11,979 nucleotides of DNA, taken from the NCBI GenBank assembly GCA_041306005.1, contig JBFYKJ010000115.1:1-11979 (forward strand), given 5' to 3'. Of the stretch, positions 6,162-11,979 are shown piece by piece (the stretch's first letter is position 1; the number at the start of each line of letters is the position of its first letter). This DNA comes from JBFYKJ01 sp041306005. Lineage in GTDB: Archaea > Altiarchaeota > Altiarchaeia > JAFGQM01. Both the position numbers and the translations under genes were made by a program. The notes under the pieces were generated by a model. It made no database searches and had not been told where the DNA came from. It saw only the letters and a list, made by a program, of their open reading frames with translations.

Positions 6162-6926
6162 TCACCTATACATAGGCCCGCCCGCGCCCTCGGCTTCCGG
6201 GGGCGCAGGACCCTGCTGCTTCTCGAGCATCTTCTTTGTCTGGTCCATTATCGCGTTGAACTTGTCCCTTATCTCCCCGCCCTTCAGTTTTAGCTGGCGG
6301 TTGTCGATCTTCTTCCCAAGGAGCTTGTTGACCGCATCGATGAGCGAGGCGGCGGCGTCCAGATCGGGCAGCGAGACGAACGAGTCCGCGAGTATGTACA
6401 CCGCGGGTATCCTGCCCTCCATCGCGGTGAGAAGGAGCAGCCCCTCCTCGCCGAAGACGGCGCCCTCCTTGATCGGCTTGAGACTGAGCTTCTTTACCAG
6501 GGCTTCGGCCTTTTTGTCGTCGGGTATCGCATAGACCTCGGCCTTCTTCAGCTGGCCGCGCTGGGGGTTTGGGAACCCGCCGAGAAGGTAAAGCGCCTTT
6601 ACCTTCTTCTCCTTGAGCCACTTGATGATTGCCTCGTTGAGGTCATCGGTGGCGTTGGCCATCACGGGAAGCTCTGATAGGATTGCGACGATGCCCTCCC
6701 CCGCGTATATCCTAATCGGATAAGCAGGGCGGTTCTTGTGTATCAGGACGACATGCGGGCCCTCCGGGGCTATTATGTGGCCGACTTCCTTCATCTCGAG
6801 CTTCTCTATTATATGCGAGAGCGCCATGTTGCCGGACATGCCGACGCCCGGGAACGCCACGAGCGCCGCTGCGCCCGAGGACTTGAATTTCGCAGTCTCC
6901 ACTATCTGGACTTTCGGTTGGGCCAT
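6162..6926 (-). CDS. PAC2-family protein, probable proteasome assembly chaperone/activator
   Basis: The 254-residue cytoplasmic protein matches the archaeal PAC2 family (PF09754), relatives of eukaryotic proteasome assembly chaperones and of archaeal PbaA/PbaB. The fold core includes ALVAFPGVGMSGNMA (about 21-35), then an IYAGEGIVAILSELPV segment and YLLGGFPNPQRG. A helical region (about 190-235) is followed by a Pro/Ala/Gly-rich flexible tail. The protein ends Met-Tyr-Arg, which fits the HbYX (hydrophobic-Tyr-any) motif used to dock into 20S proteasome alpha-ring pockets. That tail on a PAC2 core fits PbaB-like, ATP-independent proteasome binding. The ATG at 6926 sits about 26 bp below a TATA box, so the transcript is probably leaderless. 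The downstream 126-residue gene is likely in the same transcript. Confidence 0.85.
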   Translation of the reverse strand: MAQPKVQIVETAKFKSSGAAALVAFPGVGMSGNMALSHIIEKLEMKEVGHIIAPEGPHVVLIHKNRPAYPIRIYAGEGIVAILSELPVMANATDDLNEAIIKWLKEKKVKALYLLGGFPNPQRGQLKKAEVYAIPDDKKAEALVKKLSLKPIKEGAVFGEEGLLLLTAMEGRIPAVYILADSFVSLPDLDAAASLIDAVNKLLGKKIDNRQLKLKGGEIRDKFNAIMDQTKKMLEKQQGPAPPEAEGAGGPMYR

Positions 6927-6947
6927 CGGCTATTTTACACGGGGTGG

Positions 6948-6962
6948 AATAAAAAAGGGGGG
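6948..6962 (-). promoter_or_regulatory. C/T tract: PAC2 TATA box and terminator of the beta-helix gene
   Basis: On the minus strand CCCCCC at 6957-6962 is followed by TTTTTTATT at 6948-6956. It begins five bases after the stop of the giant beta-helix gene, as an archaeal T-rich terminator would. It is also centred about 26 bp before the PAC2 ATG at 6926, the right place for a TATA box. The 40-bp gap leaves little room for separate elements, so one tract may serve both roles. Confidence 0.5.
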
Positions 6963-6966
6963 ATTG

Positions 6967-9900
6967 TCAGCACCCTTCATCCATCTCGCCGTCGCAGTCG
7001 TTGTCGAGGCCGTCGCCGCAGGTTTCGTCCCCCGCCTCGACAAGACCGCCGCACCCAGCCCACCGCCGCTCAAGGCACGTCTGGGCCCCTGCCGAACATA
7101 CGCCCGGCAGCCCGGTGTCGCACGGCCTTTCAGTATCCGTCACGCATTCCTCCGGGCCTATGTAAACCCAAGTCAGGTCCTCGGCGCACTTGTAGACCGA
7201 CCCGTTGCAGAAGTAGGGGTAGCCTATGTCGGTCTCCGAGTCGCAGTAGGGCGCCAGCTCGGCTTCGGTGTACCACTGGTAGCCGGAGAGCAGGTCTCTG
7301 CAGTACTTGGTCCCGCCGTCATCGAGCGTCACGTCGCATGGAACGGTCGCGTCGCATGGCAGGACAGCCTGCTGGTCTGCATCAACGGTTTCCGGGGCCG
7401 TCTCGTTAGCGGCGGGCTCATCCGCAGCCAGTAGTTCTTCAGTGACCGGCTCTATCGACCCCTCCCCCACAACACATGCCAGCGCCGGGCCGTCGGGCGC
7501 GCCCCTTATCGGGTCGTAGTCGATTACGCCCCGGGACGCGTCGTCGCTCTGGTCGAAGACCAGGGCGGCCACATCCGAGCAGTCCGTGGTGGCCCACCAG
7601 TTGCGCTCCAGCGAGACATCGCTGGGCCCGTAGTTGTACGCGCCCCAGCGGCTGGCTGCTATGTCGTTGTAGAAGATGTCGTTGTCCGACAGCCCGGCGC
7701 CCAGGTAGATGCCCATCACGCCGGCGAATTCGTTGTACCTTACCCTGTTGCGCGACGACTGCACGATAGCTATGCTGGCATTCAGGCTGTCTGATATCAT
7801 GTTGCCCTCGATAATGTTGTCGTCCGAGGCGTTAAGCCCTATGCCAAAGCCGGGTATCCCGAGGAGCTGCGTCGCATTCTCGCCGCTGTGGGATATGGTG
7901 TTGCGCGAGACCAGGACGTTGGAGGACCCTTGCAGCAATATGCCGCCGACCATCTGGCGCTCGAGGGTATTGTCCCATATGCCTGCGCCGGCAGCGCCGG
8001 TCAGTACTATCCCGCCCAGGCCGCCAGCGAAGCTGTTTCCGGACGCCTCCCCGCAGGAGCCGGACATCGTCACAGCAACCGCGTTGTTCGTGAAGCCGCT
8101 GTCCAATACGCGGTTGCCGGAGCCCGCGCCCGCGGCAAGGCCTACCGCGAACGGGCCCGCGATCTGGTCGGTGAACTCGCTGTCCTTGACCAGGTTGTAG
8201 GACCCGTCTAGCGCCAGGCCTATCGCGAACGGCGGCAGGAGCCGGCTGTAGCTGTTCTGCCGGAATGTGCTGCCGATTACCAAATTGCCGTCCCCATAGA
8301 GGCTTGCGCCGCGCGCGTTCTTGGTGAACGTGCTGTTCAAAAGTCTCGTGCCGCGGGAGTAGACCTCTAATCCCTTCTTGCCCGCCTCGTGGCTCCAGCC
8401 GGCTTCGCTGAGTGTTGAACCCGCCATAGAGAGCCTTGCCCCGTCTTTGACAAGGAAGCTGAATTCCCTGCTGTCGGACGTGGATGTTATCGCCGAGCGG
8501 ACGACGTCAAATCTGGCGCCGCTCTCGACGGTTATCCCCGCCTGGCCGTCCTTATTCGGAGACAGCTTGAAGGTCGAGTCCTCGAGGAGGAGCTTGCCGC
8601 CCGGTTGGATGACGAGCTTCATGTTCGGGCCGAGGGTGATCATCCTGCCCGTGCAGGCCACCGGTGTGGAAACCACCCACTCGCCGCTGGTGTTCATCGG
8701 CGCGTTGCATGCGCCATATGTTATGACGCAGCCGCTGGTGTCAAAGAAGCAGTCGGCCCTGCACCCGATTGTCCCGCCGTCGAACAGCTCAGACTCGCAT
8801 GTGCCGGCGAGGTCCGAACCGTCGCACTCCTCGCCCTCTTCTGCCACCCCGTTGCCGCACAGGTTCGCGCACACGTCGCCGCCGCACGTTATGGGCTGGC
8901 CTTCAGGATATGGCGCGTCGAGCAGCCGGTTGTAGTAAACAGCGCCCTCGAACTTGGAGTCTATCACTGAGCAGTCCGTGGTCCCCCACCAGTTGTTGTC
9001 GGCAATCGCGTAGTAGTAGTCCGGGGTCGCTAGCGTCCTTATGTTAACAACGCTGCTTGCCGGGAAGTTGTTGTACGCGTAGGTCGCCTGCGTCTGGTAG
9101 TTATAGACCGGATACGGGCTGCCGAAGTCGTTGTACTCGACCGTCAGCCCCTTCGAGTTCCAGGGGTAGAAGTCGTAGCTGCCGGAGCCAAAGAACGTGT
9201 TGCCCAGTATCTGCGAGCCGTCCGAACTCTGGGCATAAATGCCGTCGTTACAGCCCGCCAGCGTGTTGCCTGAGACTGTGCTGTTCGGCGAGACGTAGAG
9301 GTAAATCCCCCTGGCTGCGCCTAGCACGGTGTTGCCAGACACCTCCACACCGGAGGAGTATCTGGTGTAGATGCCCGCCTCGGAAACCCCGTCAAAGGTG
9401 TTGCCGAGGATGCGTGCGCCAAGTGCGCTCTCTACGACGACGCCCTGGAAAGTATCGGAGGTGGCGAAGGTGCTGTTCTGCACTGTCACATCATCCGCCC
9501 CTACTTTGACCGCGCTGTTGTAGCCGCTCATCCTGCAGTTTTCGACAGCCGCGCCGGCCCCGGTCACAAGTATCCCTATCCCAATACCGGGAGCCCCCGT
9601 AAGCTCGGCGCCGTTGCAGTCGAGGACCGCCCCCGCACCGGAGAGCGTAATCCCATTCGGCAGTGAGTATCTGCCCGCGCAGAGGACTGCGCTTGCCGTG
9701 ATGACCATGCCGTCCGTCGGCGTCACGCACGCAGGCACCGTGCCGTCGTCGCACTCGGCCGGCTGGCCGGCGGGATACGGCGCATCCAGTATCGGGTTTA
9801 TGCCGTACGCGCACCCGGTTATGCCCGCCTGTATCGCGCTGCACGAGGTCGTGCCCCACCAGTTCAGGGTGACAGTAGAGTTATACGGCGCGTTGCACAC

Positions 9901-11979
9901 GCCGCCTGTCAGGTACGCGTCGTTGTCGGAAGCTATGTTGTTGTTCCTTATGGTGCTGCGGCTCTGGTAGTTGTAGATGGCCAGATCGTTGTTGCTCAGG
10001 TCGTTGCCCTCTATCAGCGTGCCCTGCGAGTTAAGGAGGAAGATGCCGCGCCCCATATACGAGGAGTCCTCCACCGTGTTGCCTATTACCCGGTTGTTGT
10101 CGGAACCGTCCAGGGCTATGCCGTGGTGCCCGCCGGAGACCCTGTTGGAGTCGATGACATTGTTGTCAGAATCCCACAGCATGATGCTCTGCCATGCCGA
10201 ACCGGACTCGATGGTGTTGTTCAGTATGCTGTTGCCGCTAGACCACCCAAGCCGTATGTTGTCGTTAAGGCTCCTTGGCCAGACGCAGTCTTTGACTGTT
10301 GAGCCAGTCACGTACTGGAGGCGCATGGTGGTTTCGGCGGCCATGGTGACGTTGCTTATCATCGCGCCGTCAAGGTCGACGAGCATGACAAGACCGACAT
10401 CGGCATTCTCCAGGGTAAACCCGTCCTGCCTGACGATGTAGTAGACCGGCTTGCCGCCGAGCGTGTTCGACGTGTCTATGTCGTGCACGTAATCGGCAAC
10501 ATGCTCTGAGGTCACGTCTTCACCGACGACGTAGAAGGAATCCATGCTGTTGTCCCTAAGGACGCAGTTCTCCGATTTCATTATCAGGAGGTAGCCCACC
10601 GTGTTGCCGGTCAGCACCGCGCTGTTGGACCTGTTGACATACAGCTCCTCGCCCGCGCAGTCTGATACGGTGTTGTCCGTTACGTGTATGTCCGAGGTCA
10701 GCGAATTTAGGACTATGCCTACCCTGAAGGAAGAGACTGTGCACCCGCTGACAGAGGTGTGGGACGCGGACATCCTTATCCCCGCTGAGAGGGAATTGCC
10801 GCGTATCACGGTGCCGTCGCAGGTGACATCGGTGCCCTGCCCGCTGACGGTTATGCCGTTTGGCAGTGTGTATGTGCCCGAACAGAGGACCGTGTCGGAT
10901 GTTATCACCATGCCATTGGTCGGGACCGTGCAGGGCGCGCCCGTGTGCACGCATGTGCAGTCAGCCTGGCACGCGTCGGCGGTGGCCGGGTTTGAGTCGT
11001 CGCAGTCGCTGTTTGTTGTGCATTCCGCGCCGCAACTGATGTTGCACGCGTGCGTGAGCGCCTGCGTACCAGTGCTGCAGGAGTCCGTAGCCTCCACGCA
11101 TTCGGATGTGAAGCCTTTTGCATAATCCCAGGTGGCCGCGATGCCGTCCGGGTCGCTCGTGCATGTGGCTATTTCATCCAGGTCGTTGTCCGAACAGTCG
11201 ACAGGCGTGCCGGCCTGGCAGCCCAATGCCGAGTCGCATGCCTCGGCGCCGTTGCAGTATATGCTGTCCGGGCACACCACCACCGTGCGCGTAGAAAGGG
11301 CGCACGCCGCAAGGGTGCATGAGTAGTCGTCCGTCCGGAAGTCGGTCCCGTTGCAGTATGTGGAGTCAAGGGTGTTGCAGTCGGCGGCGACGCTGGCCTC
11401 TGCCACGCACTCGCCCGAAATGCATGCACCCTCGTCGCGCATCACCATGTCGCCCGCGCAGTAGTCCAGGTCGAGGTAGTCGCAGTCGGTGTCCGAATGG
11501 CACAGCCAGCCGTCCTGGGCTGTGAACGGGAAGTTGTCCCTGTTCGAGCCGGTTATGTTCCTTGGTTGGTCACAGATGCCGTCGCTGTTTGCATCAGTGC
11601 ACCCTTCTGCCGGGGTGTCATAGTCGCTCCAGTAGTTGCCTCCGCCGCCAAGGTCCCACGTGTTTGCCCCCAAATCCTCAGCCTGGATGCCGTTGCTTAT
11701 TATGTTGTTGCGGTGCACGGTAGTGCCGGCCGAACTCAGGAACTTCAACCCCTGTTGGGTGTTCCCGGATATCAGGTTCTCGGTCACGACGTTCGACTTG
11801 CCGCCTGCCATGACGATGCCCCTGTAGCCGTTGGTCATGTTGTTGTTCTCGACGCTCGTGCTGCTGCAGCCGGACAGGTACATGGCGCCGTCCGTGTAGC
11901 CCTTCCATATTATGCCATTGCCTGTGAGGCGGTTATCGGCTATCTCGGCCCTGTCGGCAAGGGACAAGTATATGCCCTT
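6967..11979 (-). CDS. Giant multi-module beta-helix (NosD-like) surface/secreted protein, N-terminus missing
   Basis: One open frame runs from the stop at 6967 through the right edge of the window: at least 1670 codons, start not seen. The visible part begins inside beta-helix coils (KGIYLSLADRAEIADN), so the frame continues beyond 11979. Residues below are numbered from the Leu codon at 11967. Helix 1 (to about 116) closes with NYWSDY. A Cys-rich segment follows (about 153-346). Helix 2 (347-740) and helix 3 (747-1024) share the entry motif NGMVIT...VLC.G.Y.LPNGIT and the closing motif NWWGTT.CS...DAPYP.GQP. A short CGNGVAEEGEECDGSD segment (1037-1052) resembles DUF4215-type Cys-rich repeats. 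Helix 4 (1087-1498) ends NWWATTDCS. An acidic Ala/Thr linker leads to a Cys-rich C-terminus ending GDGLDNDCDGEMDEGC, a MopE-type putative metal-binding motif. There is no C-terminal membrane helix. Many coils carry NxT/NxS sequons. It is probably secreted and disulfide-rich, possibly binding carbohydrate or metal. No frameshift is seen. Confidence 0.88.
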   Translation of the reverse strand, partial: KGIYLSLADRAEIADNRLTGNGIIWKGYTDGAMYLSGCSSTSVENNNMTNGYRGIVMAGGKSNVVTENLISGNTQQGLKFLSSAGTTVHRNNIISNGIQAEDLGANTWDLGGGGNYWSDYDTPAEGCTDANSDGICDQPRNITGSNRDNFPFTAQDGWLCHSDTDCDYLDLDYCAGDMVMRDEGACISGECVAEASVAADCNTLDSTYCNGTDFRTDDYSCTLAACALSTRTVVVCPDSIYCNGAEACDSALGCQAGTPVDCSDNDLDEIATCTSDPDGIAATWDYAKGFTSECVEATDSCSTGTQALTHACNISCGAECTTNSDCDDSNPATADACQADCTCVHTGAPCTVPTNGMVITSDTVLCSGTYTLPNGITVSGQGTDVTCDGTVIRGNSLSAGIRMSASHTSVSGCTVSSFRVGIVLNSLTSDIHVTDNTVSDCAGEELYVNRSNSAVLTGNTVGYLLIMKSENCVLRDNSMDSFYVVGEDVTSEHVADYVHDIDTSNTLGGKPVYYIVRQDGFTLENADVGLVMLVDLDGAMISNVTMAAETTMRLQYVTGSTVKDCVWPRSLNDNIRLGWSSGNSILNNTIESGSAWQSIMLWDSDNNVIDSNRVSGGHHGIALDGSDNNRVIGNTVEDSSYMGRGIFLLNSQGTLIEGNDLSNNDLAIYNYQSRSTIRNNNIASDNDAYLTGGVCNAPYNSTVTLNWWGTTSCSAIQAGITGCAYGINPILDAPYPAGQPAECDDGTVPACVTPTDGMVITASAVLCAGRYSLPNGITLSGAGAVLDCNGAELTGAPGIGIGILVTGAGAAVENCRMSGYNSAVKVGADDVTVQNSTFATSDTFQGVVVESALGARILGNTFDGVSEAGIYTRYSSGVEVSGNTVLGAARGIYLYVSPNSTVSGNTLAGCNDGIYAQSSDGSQILGNTFFGSGSYDFYPWNSKGLTVEYNDFGSPYPVYNYQTQATYAYNNFPASSVVNIRTLATPDYYYAIADNNWWGTTDCSVIDSKFEGAVYYNRLLDAPYPEGQPITCGGDVCANLCGNGVAEEGEECDGSDLAGTCESELFDGGTIGCRADCFFDTSGCVITYGACNAPMNTSGEWVVSTPVACTGRMITLGPNMKLVIQPGGKLLLEDSTFKLSPNKDGQAGITVESGARFDVVRSAITSTSDSREFSFLVKDGARLSMAGSTLSEAGWSHEAGKKGLEVYSRGTRLLNSTFTKNARGASLYGDGNLVIGSTFRQNSYSRLLPPFAIGLALDGSYNLVKDSEFTDQIAGPFAVGLAAGAGSGNRVLDSGFTNNAVAVTMSGSCGEASGNSFAGGLGGIVLTGAAGAGIWDNTLERQMVGGILLQGSSNVLVSRNTISHSGENATQLLGIPGFGIGLNASDDNIIEGNMISDSLNASIAIVQSSRNRVRYNEFAGVMGIYLGAGLSDNDIFYNDIAASRWGAYNYGPSDVSLERNWWATTDCSDVAALVFDQSDDASRGVIDYDPIRGAPDGPALACVVGEGSIEPVTEELLAADEPAANETAPETVDADQQAVLPCDATVPCDVTLDDGGTKYCRDLLSGYQWYTEAELAPYCDSETDIGYPYFCNGSVYKCAEDLTWVYIGPEECVTDTERPCDTGLPGVCSAGAQTCLERRWAGCGGLVEAGDETCGDGLDNDCDGEMDEGC
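8896..10929 (-). repeat. Two homologous beta-helix cassettes inside the giant protein gene
   Basis: Residues 347-740 and 747-1024 (numbered from 11967) start alike, with PTNGMVITSDTVLCSGTYTL and PTDGMVITASAVLCAGRYSL. They also end alike: a YNYQ strand, about 30-40 residues, then NWWGTT.CS and a DAPYP.GQP tail. Helix 4 has a diverged start (CNAPMNTSGEWVV) and the end AYNYG...RNWWATTDCS. The similarity is clear in protein but eroded in DNA, so this is old duplication of a capped cassette. The stretches between caps differ in coil number. Confidence 0.75.

Noticed and set aside
5846..6175. 109-residue plus-strand open frame
   Set aside because: It is antisense to the 126-residue minus-strand gene, which has better codon use and lies in line with the PAC2 gene. 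No promoter supports the plus-strand frame.
6736..7434. Plus-strand open frames of over 220 residues across the PAC2/beta-helix gap
   Set aside because: They are antisense to two well-supported genes and cross a promoter/terminator gap. Their Arg-, Pro- and Cys-rich composition is typical of shadow frames in GC-rich DNA.
7709..9970. Several plus-strand open frames of 90-185 residues inside the giant gene
   Set aside because: They are shadows opposite the 5-kb beta-helix frame. None has recognisable domains.

Overview
The window looks archaeal. Most genes have AT-rich TATA-like boxes about 25-35 bp upstream of the start codon and no clear Shine-Dalgarno, which fits leaderless transcription. 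The tRNA gene does not encode CCA. The protein set also fits: a PAC2-family proteasome-chaperone homologue ending in an HbYX-type tail, a NOL1/NOP2/Sun m5C RNA methyltransferase followed by a separate PUA-like gene, DUF1015, and very large NosD-type beta-helix and transglutaminase-like exported proteins. The backbone is GC-rich (about 60% or more in the lines I sampled). A DPANN or euryarchaeal genome is my best guess, but nothing here fixes the phylum.

Layout. Bases 1-1023 form an accessory-looking segment. Four direct copies of TGTAGTGTAA precede a gene for a clear DpnI homologue, the endonuclease that cuts only adenine-methylated GATC. That gene is visibly AT-richer than its neighbours. 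It is followed by a GC-clamped hairpin and a tRNA-Gly(GCC) gene on the minus strand, whose 3' end has a near-copy about 90 bp away. The DpnI gene lies on the 3' side of the tRNA, where integrative elements usually insert.

Bases 1232-4328 hold a divergent pair. On the minus strand is an exported, C-terminally anchored transglutaminase-like protein. On the plus strand are an RNA m5C methyltransferase and, one base after its stop, a small RsmF-type PUA-like gene. A 150-bp block of nested tandem repeats separates this pair from the convergent DUF1015 gene.

Bases 4485-6926 run leftwards: DUF1015, an unrecognised His-rich 126-residue protein, and the PAC2 protein. The last two are probably co-transcribed (PAC2 first) and DUF1015 has its own TATA box. 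Bases 6967-11979 are one minus-strand reading frame of at least 1670 codons, open at the right edge. It encodes a giant surface or secreted protein with four beta-helix modules alternating with Cys-rich, metal-binding-type segments.

Two themes stand out. First, a methyl-directed nuclease gene sits near a tRNA, in a window that has only about 13 GATC sites by my manual scan. Second, the large exported proteins (transglutaminase-like and beta-helix) suggest an elaborate cell surface. No complete new defence or mobile system is visible: no methylase, integrase, dpnD-like gene or CRISPR array lies in the window.
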